From assembly GCA_045587385.1 (NCBI GenBank), contig JAZNCE010000142.1, forward strand, positions 1 through 12,877: 12,877 bases of DNA, given 5' to 3'. The notes beneath the pieces were generated by a model. It saw only the letters and a list, made by a program, of their open reading frames with translations, had not been told where the DNA came from and did not search any database. The DNA comes from SVQP01 sp045587385. GTDB lineage: Bacteria; Bacillota; Clostridia; Oscillospirales; CAG-272. A program made the position numbers and the translations under genes. The first letter of the stretch is position 1. Each line of letters opens with the position of its first letter. This document shows, piece after piece, positions 6,381 through 12,641 of the stretch.

Positions 6381-8930
6381 ATGAAAGCGATAAGACTCAA
6401 AACTGAATTTCTGACGAGTCCCATAGGTGCAGATTTTCAGAAACCGCTCTTGACCTGGAATTGCGAGGGTGGCACCGAGCAGACGGCTTATCGGATTGTT
6501 GCCCAAACGAACGGAACCGTTATTTGGGATAGCGGTAAGGTGGAGAGCGATTCCATGCGCGCAATATATCCCGAACCCCTTTGTTCGCGGCAGAGAGTTG
6601 ATTGGAGTGTAACGCTGTGGGATGAGCACGGCGACGGCGGAGAACCAACAGATGCGGTTTTTGAAATGGGATTGCTCGACAAATCTGATTGGCAGGCAAA
6701 ATGGATTTCGGGAAACTATACAATAAATTCTTGCAAGCGTTATCCTGTGGATTGCTTCAAAAAAGAATTTGATACAAGTGACGTCAAAAAGGCACGCATT
6801 TATGCGAGCGCTTGCGGTGTATATGTGCTCTGCCTCAACGGTAAGCGCGTTGGGGATTTCATTCTTGCTCCCGGGCATACCGATTATCGTAAAAGAGTGC
6901 AATATCAGACCTATGACGTAACCGACCTTTTGAAAAACGGTGCAAATACCATTACGGCAGAGCTTGCCGACGGTTGGTATCGCGGATCTTGCGGCGCGTG
7001 GGGGCTCAGAAACCAGTACGGCAAGCAGACAAAGCTCATTGTACAGTTGGAAATCGAGAAGACCGACGGCACGCGTCAAACGGTTGTAACCGACGGCACT
7101 TGGGCTTGGTCAAATGACGGCGCACTTCGCAGGGCAGACAATCAGGATGGCGAGATCGTAGATGCAAGGCTTGCGCCAAGTTATAGCAAAAAGGCGCGTG
7201 TCACAAAGCACAAGGCAACGCTTGCCGCGTCCAATAACGTGCCCGTAACCGAGCATGAGACATTCAAGCCCACCGTGATAACCACGCCAAGCGGCAAAAA
7301 AGTGCTTGACTTTGGGCAGAATATTGCGGGCTACATCAAATTTTCTATCGATGCAAAAGCAGGGCAGACACTCAAACTTCGCTTTGGAGAAACCTTCGAC
7401 AAGGACGGCGAATTTACGCAGAAGAACATTCAATGCGCCACCAAGAAGCGACAAACTCCCTTGCAAGAAGTGATCTATACCGCCAAGCAAGGGCGTAACG
7501 AATACAAGACGAAATTCGCAATCTTCGGTTTTCAGTACGTTCTTGTCAAGGGAGATATGGATTGGAATCCCGAGGATTTTTCAGCGATAGCGGTCTATTC
7601 CGATATGGAAGAAACGATCGTCTTTGATTGTTCGCATCCTCTTATCAACAAATTCGTGGAAAACACACGCTGGTCGGCAAAGAATAACCACGCCGACGTG
7701 CCCACCGATTGCCCCACCCGTGAACGCCACGGATGGACGGGAGACGCGCAGATCTTCTGCGACACGGCATCGTATTTCTTCGATTATACCGCGTTTGCGC
7801 GTAAGTACCTGAGAGATATGTGCGACGGTCAGCGAAAAAATGGCGTGTTCCGCCAGATCACGCCCGTGGGCGGCATCGACTTTTATATGAACGCTATGGA
7901 TGGTTCGGCAGGTTGGTCGGATGCGGGTGTGCTGATTCCGTATCGGATTTACAAGAAATTTGGCGATCGACGCATCCTTGAGGACAACTACGAGGCAATG
8001 CGCAGATATGCGGTATTCAAGATAAAAAGCATTGGCAAGCATTATCTGACAGGACTGCCTACGGGACTTTCCTTGAAAGACAGCAAAACAATCTCAAATT
8101 ACGGTCAATCCTACGGTGAGTGGGCAGAGCCTATGGACGTAAATGCCTTTGCGGTATCGGACTTTATCAATCCTCATCCCGAGGAAACCACGGCATATCT
8201 CGTTTATATGCTGGAAACCATGACGGAGATTGCAGAAATCCTCGGAAAAACGCAGGACAAAGCACTGTATCAGAGGCACGCGGATATCGTCCGCGGCGGT
8301 TATAGGAAACTGATCGAAACCGAAAAATATAGCTATGATACCGACAGACAGGCAAAGCTCGTCCGCCCGTTATACTTGAAGCTGCTTGATGAAAAACAAA
8401 CCGAGTTTGCCCAAGCGCGTCTCTTACAGGCTCTTGATCATTACGGCTGGCGGCTGGGCACAGGATTCTTGTCCACGCCCTTTATCCTCTACGTTCTTGC
8501 GGATATGGATATTGAGTACGCTTATCGTCTGCTTGAAAACGAGGAAATGCCAGGCTGGCTCTTTATGCCTAAGATGGGAGCTAACACCATTTGGGAAAGC
8601 TGGGAAGGCACGCAGGCGCAGGGCGGAGTTGCCTCTCTCAACCACTATTCAAAGGGTGCTGTCTGCGAATGGCTCTTTGGAGAGATGTGTGGAATTCAGA
8701 TCGGCAGCGAAAACGAATATATTATCAAGCCAAAGATTGGTGGCAATATTAATCACGCATCTTGCGAGTACAACGGAGTATATGGCAAAGTGAAGAGCGA
8801 GTGGCGCAAGAATGTGGATAGCATTACGTATCGCATTACAGTGCCTGCCAATGTGTTCGTTAAAGCGATCCTGCCCAACGGGGAGCACGTTTGCGGTGCA
8901 GGTGTACATGAATTTACCGTGCTAAAATGA
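6381..8930 (+). CDS. Glycoside hydrolase family 78, alpha-L-rhamnosidase
   Basis: An 849-residue inverting enzyme that removes terminal alpha-L-rhamnose from plant glycosides or oligosaccharides. Domains in order: an N-terminal beta domain (about 5-97, with QTAYRI and LWD-type motifs, ending FEMGLL), a carbohydrate-binding-like domain (about 110-290, with NGKRVGDF and ADGWYRG), a beta sandwich (about 295-400, VLDFGQNIAGY), the (alpha/alpha)6 catalytic barrel (about 405-755), and a C-terminal beta domain. Asp443, Glu448 and Asp455 in DCPTRERHGWTGDA keep the spacing of Asp567, Glu572 and Asp579 of Bacillus RhaB; Glu739 in TIWES matches its Glu841. The active site therefore looks complete. There is no signal peptide, so the enzyme is cytoplasmic. 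It starts one base after the transporter stop with only a weak ribosome site, so it probably depends on translational coupling. A terminator closes the operon. Confidence 0.95.
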   Translation: MKAIRLKTEFLTSPIGADFQKPLLTWNCEGGTEQTAYRIVAQTNGTVIWDSGKVESDSMRAIYPEPLCSRQRVDWSVTLWDEHGDGGEPTDAVFEMGLLDKSDWQAKWISGNYTINSCKRYPVDCFKKEFDTSDVKKARIYASACGVYVLCLNGKRVGDFILAPGHTDYRKRVQYQTYDVTDLLKNGANTITAELADGWYRGSCGAWGLRNQYGKQTKLIVQLEIEKTDGTRQTVVTDGTWAWSNDGALRRADNQDGEIVDARLAPSYSKKARVTKHKATLAASNNVPVTEHETFKPTVITTPSGKKVLDFGQNIAGYIKFSIDAKAGQTLKLRFGETFDKDGEFTQKNIQCATKKRQTPLQEVIYTAKQGRNEYKTKFAIFGFQYVLVKGDMDWNPEDFSAIAVYSDMEETIVFDCSHPLINKFVENTRWSAKNNHADVPTDCPTRERHGWTGDAQIFCDTASYFFDYTAFARKYLRDMCDGQRKNGVFRQITPVGGIDFYMNAMDGSAGWSDAGVLIPYRIYKKFGDRRILEDNYEAMRRYAVFKIKSIGKHYLTGLPTGLSLKDSKTISNYGQSYGEWAEPMDVNAFAVSDFINPHPEETTAYLVYMLETMTEIAEILGKTQDKALYQRHADIVRGGYRKLIETEKYSYDTDRQAKLVRPLYLKLLDEKQTEFAQARLLQALDHYGWRLGTGFLSTPFILYVLADMDIEYAYRLLENEEMPGWLFMPKMGANTIWESWEGTQAQGGVASLNHYSKGAVCEWLFGEMCGIQIGSENEYIIKPKIGGNINHASCEYNGVYGKVKSEWRKNVDSITYRITVPANVFVKAILPNGEHVCGAGVHEFTVLK

Positions 8931-8935
8931 GCAAT

Positions 8936-8974
8936 GACGGCGGTTCTCAAAACAGAGAATCGCCGTCGTGTTTT
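8936..8974 (+). terminator. Intrinsic terminator of the glycosidase operon
   Basis: A 13-bp stem (8936-8948 with 8955-8967, one G-T pair) with loop AAAACA is followed by GTGTTTT. It starts five bases after the GH78 stop codon. Confidence 0.9.
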
Positions 8975-8993
8975 GTGTGGTTACAGAATCCTG

Positions 8994-9022
8994 TTGAAAT
9001 AACAAGTATTTTGTGTTATAAT
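8994..9022 (+). promoter_or_regulatory. Promoter of the rhodanese/DUF5714-like unit
   Basis: TTGAAA (8994-8999), a 17-base spacer and TATAAT (9017-9022), with TG at 9014-9015 making an extended -10. It lies between the operon terminator and the lipoprotein gene. Confidence 0.85.
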
Positions 9023-9067
9023 AATTATACGAACAATACCGTGCGACAGCACGTAAGGAGATAGATT

Positions 9068-9454
9068 ATGAAAAAACTGATACCGATATTATTATCCACC
9101 CTTCTGTTTACAGGCTGTGCGTCATCTAATAACCAAGCCAATACCTACCGTAGCATCACCATGGATGACGCGGTGACTATGATGGCACAGGAGACCGGCT
9201 ATATCATCCTCGACGTGCGCCGTCCCGATGAGTTCGCCGCAGGGCATATCCCGAATGCCATCAACGTGCCAAACGAAACCATCGGCACGGACGAGATTCC
9301 CGAGCTGCCCAACAAGGATCAACTTATCATGGTGTATTGCCGAAGCGGTCGCCGCAGTAAAGAGGCGGCTGAGAAGCTGGTGAAGCTTGGCTATACGAAT
9401 ATCGTTGAATTTGGCGGGATCCTTGATTGGAAGGGCGAGATCGTTACCGAATAA
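9068..9454 (+). CDS. Rhodanese-like domain lipoprotein
   Basis: A 128-residue exported single-domain sulfurtransferase. A short signal peptide ends in the lipobox LFTGC, so Cys17 would be lipidated and the protein anchored on the outer face of the membrane. The rhodanese domain covers about 30-128: ILDVRRPDEFAAGHIPNAINVP is split across 47-68 and the active-site loop CRSGRRS begins at Cys91, which would carry the persulfide. The domain is complete and its length is normal. The start has AAGGAG at 9055-9060, 7 bases before the ATG. The next gene follows after 55 bases with no terminator, so the two are probably co-transcribed. Rhodanese folds also serve as redox or sulfur carriers and in stress responses; the actual sulfur donor and acceptor cannot be read from the sequence. 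Confidence 0.9.
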   Translation: MKKLIPILLSTLLFTGCASSNNQANTYRSITMDDAVTMMAQETGYIILDVRRPDEFAAGHIPNAINVPNETIGTDEIPELPNKDQLIMVYCRSGRRSKEAAEKLVKLGYTNIVEFGGILDWKGEIVTE

Positions 9455-9509
9455 TGAGGTCGCAGTTCAAATTTTTAACCGCGGAAGACAAAGAAAAGAG
9501 GATTGCAAT

Positions 9510-10235
9510 ATGAAAGACGAATGCATTATCTGCGGTTCACCGCTGAAATATTTGGAAAATGACGAGTTGATGGAATGTGCCGTCTGTCACAAAAAAGAGA
9601 ACAGCAAGACGGTCTGTGAGAATGGCCACTACATATGCAACGAGTGCCATACACAGGGGATGGACAGCATCGTGGGCGTTTGCCTTGCAGAAACCTCGAA
9701 GAATCCCGTCAAGATTATTCAAAAACTGATGGCTCTGCCGTTCTGTCATATGCACGGCCCCGAGCATCATGTGATGGTTGGCTCGGCACTTCTTACGGCA
9801 TATAAGAACGCAGGCGGTAACATTGACCTTGCAAAAGCGCTGTCCGAGATGCAAGCGAGAGGCAAGAAAGTGCCCGGCGGGGCTTGCGGATTCTGGGGAG
9901 CTTGCGGTGCTGGTGTGAGCGCAGGAATGTTTGTGTCCATCGTTACAGGCTCGACTCCACTTGCAAATGAAGCGTGGGGCTTGTCCAACAAGATGACCGC
10001 TGCAGCTCTTAGTGCAATCGGTGAGGTCGGCGGCCCTCGTTGCTGTAAGCGTGATTCCTATCTCGCCATCATCAAAGCCGTGGAGTTTGCCAGAGAACAC
10101 CTCGGCGTGGAAATGGAGCTTGGCGAGATCAAATGTGTGCACTCGAAACAGAATAATCAGTGTATCGGTTCGAGGTGTCCGTTTCAGCTTGATAACGGCG
10201 AAAATCCCGAGCTGGTTGTGTATAAAAAACGCTGA
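9510..10235 (+). CDS. Cysteine-rich protein, DUF5714-like
   Basis: A 241-residue soluble protein that I recognise only as resembling the uncharacterised DUF5714 family. It has 16 cysteines. The first 46 residues hold a zinc-ribbon-like array: C5-x2-C8, C23-x2-C26, then C36-x3-H40-x2-C43-x2-C46. The core has CHMHGPEHH (79-87), a glycine/cysteine loop GGACGFWGACGAG (123-135), and the pair Cys178-Cys179 in GPRCCKRD. The end has C209, C218 and C223. Metal or Fe-S binding, or thiol chemistry, is therefore likely, but no reaction can be assigned. I start it at 9510 because AGAGGA (9497-9502) is 7 bases upstream; the longer frame from 9387 would overlap the rhodanese gene by 68 bases and has no comparable site. 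Its position behind a rhodanese suggests a sulfur-related role, which is inference. Confidence 0.8.
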   Translation: MKDECIICGSPLKYLENDELMECAVCHKKENSKTVCENGHYICNECHTQGMDSIVGVCLAETSKNPVKIIQKLMALPFCHMHGPEHHVMVGSALLTAYKNAGGNIDLAKALSEMQARGKKVPGGACGFWGACGAGVSAGMFVSIVTGSTPLANEAWGLSNKMTAAALSAIGEVGGPRCCKRDSYLAIIKAVEFAREHLGVEMELGEIKCVHSKQNNQCIGSRCPFQLDNGENPELVVYKKR

Positions 10236-10253
10236 TGTGACGAAAAGTATCGT
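10235..10253. promoter_or_regulatory. Candidate Xre operator, site 2
   Basis: CGAAAAGTATC (10241-10251) matches 10 of 11 bases of the centre and right arm of the perfect palindrome at 10911-10929; over 19 ungapped bases 13 match. It overlaps the -35 of the Xre-type gene, where binding would block transcription. This would fit autorepression, but it is inferred only from the sequence match and position. Confidence 0.35.
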
Positions 10254-10280
10254 GACAATTCCTTAAGAGAATGATATAAT
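10252..10280 (+). promoter_or_regulatory. Promoter of the Xre-type regulator gene
   Basis: GTGACA (10252-10257), a 17-base spacer and TATAAT (10275-10280), with TG at 10272-10273 giving an extended -10. It follows the DUF5714-like gene directly, and no terminator is visible between them. Confidence 0.8.
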
Positions 10281-10308
10281 AAGATCACTAAAGCAGGGAG
10301 GACACGAT

Positions 10309-10914
10309 ATGACCTTTGGTGAAAAGCTAAAAAAATTCCGAACAGAAGCTCAACTTACGCAAGATGAGCTTGCCGAAAAACTCTTCGTTTCGAGAACAGC
10401 AATCTCAAAATGGGAGTCTGACAGAGGATACCCCAATATAGAGTCATTAAAAGCAATTGCGAAATTCTTTTCGGTGACGGTTGACGAACTGCTCTCTAAC
10501 GACGAGGTGCTGACGATAGCTGAAGAAGATAGCAAACAAAAAGAAAAGTATTTTCGCAATTTGGTGTACGGATTACTTGATCTTTGTATGGTATTGCTCC
10601 TTTTTCTGCCCTTCTTTGCTGAGAAAACAGACGGAATCATTCAAAGTGTGTCGCTTATCTCACTTGACGGTGTTCGGCCTTACTTGAAAACAGCCTATTT
10701 TGTCGTTGTTGTTGGAATGACAGTAATGGGAATTTTGACACTTACATTACAAAACTGCCAAGCGGCGGCTTGGATAAAAAGCAAAACAACGGTTTCGCTC
10801 ACACTTGGAGCAATATCGGTGTTGCTCTTTATCATAAGCTCACAGCCGTATGCCGCTGTGTTTGCGTTCGCTCTCTTGTCAATTAAGGTTTTCATGCTCA
10901 TAAAACGCAAGTGA
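10309..10914 (+). CDS. Xre-family helix-turn-helix regulator with membrane segments
   Basis: A 201-residue regulator. Residues about 5-62 are a Cro/CI-type HTH: LTQDELAEKLFVSRTAISKWE is split over 17-37, with the recognition helix around SRTAISKWESDR, followed by IESLKAIAKFFSVTVDELL. After a charged linker (65-80) the rest is hydrophobic, with about four likely membrane segments (about 85-105, 126-147, 157-178, 180-197), ending in basic residues. This makes it a membrane-tethered DNA-binding protein, a layout common in Bacillota whose signals are mostly unknown. GGGAGG (10296-10301) lies 7 bases before the ATG. A related pair of palindromic sites flanks the gene, one over its own promoter and one at its stop codon ahead of the PAP2 gene, so it may control both. 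The HTH call is firm; targets are inferred. Confidence 0.9.
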   Translation: MTFGEKLKKFRTEAQLTQDELAEKLFVSRTAISKWESDRGYPNIESLKAIAKFFSVTVDELLSNDEVLTIAEEDSKQKEKYFRNLVYGLLDLCMVLLLFLPFFAEKTDGIIQSVSLISLDGVRPYLKTAYFVVVVGMTVMGILTLTLQNCQAAAWIKSKTTVSLTLGAISVLLFIISSQPYAAVFAFALLSIKVFMLIKRK

Positions 10915-10929
10915 TACGAAACGTATCAC
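10911..10929. promoter_or_regulatory. Perfect 19-bp palindrome, candidate Xre operator site 1
   Basis: GTGATACG-AAA-CGTATCAC is a perfect 8-bp inverted repeat with a 3-base centre. It overlaps the stop codon of the Xre gene and lies 19 bases upstream of the -35 of the PAP2 gene. No T-run follows, so it is a poor intrinsic terminator; the related sequence over the Xre promoter favours an operator. Confidence 0.45.
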
Positions 10930-10948
10930 GCCAGTGGCGGTTCGTTTC

Positions 10949-10977
10949 TTGCATATCCTCATACCATCCGCTAAAAT
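10949..10977 (+). promoter_or_regulatory. Promoter of the PAP2-like gene
   Basis: TTGCAT (10949-10954), a 17-base spacer and TAAAAT (10972-10977). Just after it, TGTATT (10977-10982) and AATACA (10995-11000) form an inverted repeat around GGC-GAAA-GCC, a small hairpin with a GNRA-type loop that lies at or just downstream of the expected transcript start. Confidence 0.65.
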
Positions 10978-11021
10978 GTATTCAGGCGAAAGCCAATACA
11001 CAAAAGGAAGGTTAAAGGATA

Positions 11022-11672
11022 ATGGAAAAGAAAAGCAGAAGGTTGTTTTTGGTAGGAGGGGCTTTACTTGCGGCGTTTGCATTATGGACGGTGTTCGTTC
11101 GTTTCGTTGATGTTCAGGCAATAGGCCCTAAAGAATCATGCGTAGGCTTTGCTACACTGAACGGATACGTTCACAATCTCACGGGCGTGAATATGTCTCT
11201 ATACAAGGTCACGGATTGGCTCGGTCTTGTACCGATTGGTGTTGTGTTGGGATTTGCCATTCTCGGACTTGTACAGTTAATTAAACGTAAAAGTCTATGG
11301 AAGGTAGACCATAGCATTCTCGCACTCGGTGTGTTTTATATCGTGGTAATGGCGGCGTACCTCGTTTTTGAGATAGTCGTTATCAATTACAGACCGACAC
11401 TCATTGAGGGATACCTCGAAGCCTCGTATCCGTCCTCAACAACGATGCTTGTTATGTGCGTAATGCCGACGGCGGCAATGCAACTGAATGCGCGTATCAA
11501 AAATACAGTATTCAGACGCTGTGTGATTATCACCATCATAGTCTTTATCGCATTTATGGTGATAGGCAGATTCCTCTCAGGTGTTCATTGGATCACCGAT
11601 ATTATAGGCGGTGCGTTGTTCAGCACAGGAGTTGTGACGACCTATTTTTCAATATGCAATATTCTAAAATAA
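11022..11672 (+). CDS. PAP2-like membrane protein
   Basis: A 216-residue integral membrane protein of the type 2 phosphatidic acid phosphatase superfamily, which dephosphorylates lipid phosphates at the membrane. About six hydrophobic segments are visible (about 8-28, 66-88, 99-121, 140-155, 167-182, 194-213). The catalytic end is present: Arg183, His189 and Asp193 in GRFLSGVHWITD, plus Arg124-Pro125 in NYRP. However, the Lys of KX6RP is Glu117, and the PSGH motif reads YPSSTT (136-141), so the usual general-acid histidine is missing. The YPSST form recurs in clostridial relatives, so this looks like a subfamily rather than a mutation. AAGGAAGG (11004-11011) precedes the start. The gene has its own promoter and shares a bidirectional terminator with the convergent GNAT gene. 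Substrate unknown. Confidence 0.85.
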   Translation: MEKKSRRLFLVGGALLAAFALWTVFVRFVDVQAIGPKESCVGFATLNGYVHNLTGVNMSLYKVTDWLGLVPIGVVLGFAILGLVQLIKRKSLWKVDHSILALGVFYIVVMAAYLVFEIVVINYRPTLIEGYLEASYPSSTTMLVMCVMPTAAMQLNARIKNTVFRRCVIITIIVFIAFMVIGRFLSGVHWITDIIGGALFSTGVVTTYFSICNILK

Positions 11673-11715
11673 AAAAGCCTCTGAGAAATCTCTCGACTTC
11701 TCAGAGGCTACTTTT
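11671..11715. terminator. Bidirectional terminator between PAP2 and GNAT genes
   Basis: A perfect 12-bp stem (11676-11687 with 11698-11709) and 10-base loop lie between two convergent genes. On the minus strand the stem is followed by a run of T (from A at 11671-11676); on the plus strand by ACTTTT. It begins at the PAP2 stop codon. Confidence 0.9.
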
Positions 11716-11719
11716 ACGT

Positions 11720-12373
11720 TCAGCGAACTACCGAAGAATGACTATAGATATAGAACTCCTCTTGGCTCGGCATCCACTTCTTTTCCTTGGGCGGGAATGT
11801 CGCATCAAATGCCTCGACCGCGGCGGTGTCCTCACAGCAGTCGGCGGCGGTGGAGGGAATATACATCCACTTTTTGCCGTCAAGCACGCCCGGAACAAGC
11901 TCTGCAACGAGCAGGGCTGTAGGGAAGTTTCCGTCCACCACAAAGCTGACGTTCTTCCTTTTGCAGCTCACAAATTCACGGCTGACATAGTTGCCCGGAT
12001 TTCCGAAATTGATGTTCACATCGTAGCCCATCTTGCGTGCAACCTCAAAGGAATGCTCGATCAGCATTTTGCCGAGCTTCTGTCTTTGATATTCTGGAGC
12101 AACGCAAAGCGGTCCGAAGGAAAGTATCTCCTTCCGCACGCCGTTCTCGTCCTCAAGCCATGCTTTGGTGTACATGATATTGCCGACAATCTTACCGTCA
12201 AGCTCAAGCACGAATGCAAGCTCGGGGATAAAGTCGGGATGATTACGCATCATATGAACGAAATAATGTTCATCTGCGCCCGGTTTGTAGACGTTCCAAA
12301 ACGCCTCACGTGTGAGTTCTTCTACTGCTCTGTAATCTTTTTCGGTTTCTAAACGTATCGTCAAATTTTTCAT
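11720..12373 (-). CDS. GNAT-family N-acetyltransferase
   Basis: A 217-residue acetyl-CoA-dependent acyltransferase of the GCN5 superfamily. The core spans about 5-150: IRLETEKDYRAVEELTREAF at the start, ELAFVLELDGKIVGNIMY for the middle strands, and the acetyl-CoA loop in PLCVAPEYQRQKLGKMLIEH (88-107). In that loop Gln96 and Gly101 are kept, while the first glycine of the Q/R-x-x-G-x-G/A motif is Lys99. The last 65 residues extend beyond the minimal fold and include a double Cys (179-180). I choose the ATG at 12373, 9 bases from GGAGG; the ATG at 12379 is only 3 bases from it. The acyl acceptor (small molecule, drug or protein) cannot be told. A long hairpin-rich leader precedes it. Confidence 0.9.
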   Translation of the reverse strand: MKNLTIRLETEKDYRAVEELTREAFWNVYKPGADEHYFVHMMRNHPDFIPELAFVLELDGKIVGNIMYTKAWLEDENGVRKEILSFGPLCVAPEYQRQKLGKMLIEHSFEVARKMGYDVNINFGNPGNYVSREFVSCKRKNVSFVVDGNFPTALLVAELVPGVLDGKKWMYIPSTAADCCEDTAAVEAFDATFPPKEKKWMPSQEEFYIYSHSSVVR

Positions 12374-12381
12374 TTTCATTT

Positions 12382-12522
12382 ACCTCCAATATATTGTGAC
12401 GAATCAATCCTATGAGAGGTTTTGCGGCATTGCAGGGAACCTCTCGGTTACGCTACAATCTCCAAAAGGTTGGTGTTTTTCAAACAGCACACTCCGATAA
12501 AAATATTCAAGCCGAGGCTTGT
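12382..12522 (-). promoter_or_regulatory. Structured 5' leader of the GNAT gene
   Basis: From the predicted promoter the transcript would have about 150 untranslated bases. Reading the minus strand there are a CAAGC/GCTTG hairpin at its very start (12521-12508), an AACC-GAGA-GGTT hairpin (12449-12438), an 8-bp stem GAGAGGTT (12445-12438) with AACCTCTC (12421-12414), and the Shine-Dalgarno GGAGGT (12387-12382). GAGAGGTT can use either of the two stems but not both, and ACCTCT of the second arm can pair with the Shine-Dalgarno. It matches no riboswitch class I know. A decayed intergenic repeat is an alternative. Confidence 0.4.
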
Positions 12523-12554
12523 AGATACATTATACCACAAAAATGTGAATATTT
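12501..12554. repeat. 9-bp inverted repeat flanking the GNAT promoter
   Basis: AAATATTCA (12501-12509) and TGAATATTT (12546-12554) are perfect inverted copies with 36 bases between them. They bracket the -10 and transcript start of the GNAT gene and the right copy overlaps its -35, as operator pairs do. A second palindrome, CAAGCC-GA-GGCTTG (12508-12521), touches the left copy. Confidence 0.45.
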
Positions 12555-12557
12555 CAA
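12529..12557 (-). promoter_or_regulatory. Promoter of the GNAT gene
   Basis: On the minus strand TTGAAA (12557-12552), a 17-base spacer and TATAAT (12534-12529), with TGG before the -10. The spacer holds CACA-TTTT-TGTG, a small palindrome. The promoter is divergent from that of the alcohol dehydrogenase gene, with 29 bases between the two -35 elements. Confidence 0.8.
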
Positions 12558-12586
12558 TACGGATCTCGCGTGTTCACACAATGCGG

Positions 12587-12615
12587 TTGAAAAAGGACGA
12601 AAATTATGGTATAAT
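12587..12615 (+). promoter_or_regulatory. Promoter of the alcohol dehydrogenase gene
   Basis: TTGAAA (12587-12592), a 17-base spacer and TATAAT (12610-12615), again with TGG before the -10. It has the same hexamers and spacer length as the divergent GNAT promoter. Confidence 0.85.
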
Positions 12616-12641
12616 AAGGTATCGAAATTTAGGAGGTAAAT

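Noticed and set aside
5123..6424. 433-residue open frame on the minus strand across the transporter gene
   Set aside because: It lies antisense to a clear GPH transporter, its translation is rich in His, Arg and Asn without any fold-like pattern, and it has no convincing ribosome site.
6267..7079. 270-residue minus-strand open frame over the transporter/GH78 junction
   Set aside because: Antisense to two certain genes; no recognisable motifs.
9387..9509. Longer start for the DUF5714-like gene
   Set aside because: It overlaps the rhodanese gene in another frame, adds an unrelated sequence, and lacks a ribosome site like the one before 9510.
11456..12352. 298-residue plus-strand open frame over the PAP2 end and the GNAT gene
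   Set aside because: It runs through the bidirectional terminator and is antisense to a well-supported acetyltransferase.
12374..12379. GNAT start at the first of two close ATG codons
   Set aside because: Only 3 bases separate it from GGAGG; the second ATG has a normal 9-base spacing.
12414..12445. GAGAGGTT/AACCTCTC hairpin as an intrinsic terminator
   Set aside because: No T-run follows on either strand.
12382..12522. T-box leader upstream of the GNAT gene
   Set aside because: The conserved T-box sequence and a terminator/antiterminator pair are not seen, and a GNAT is not a usual T-box target.
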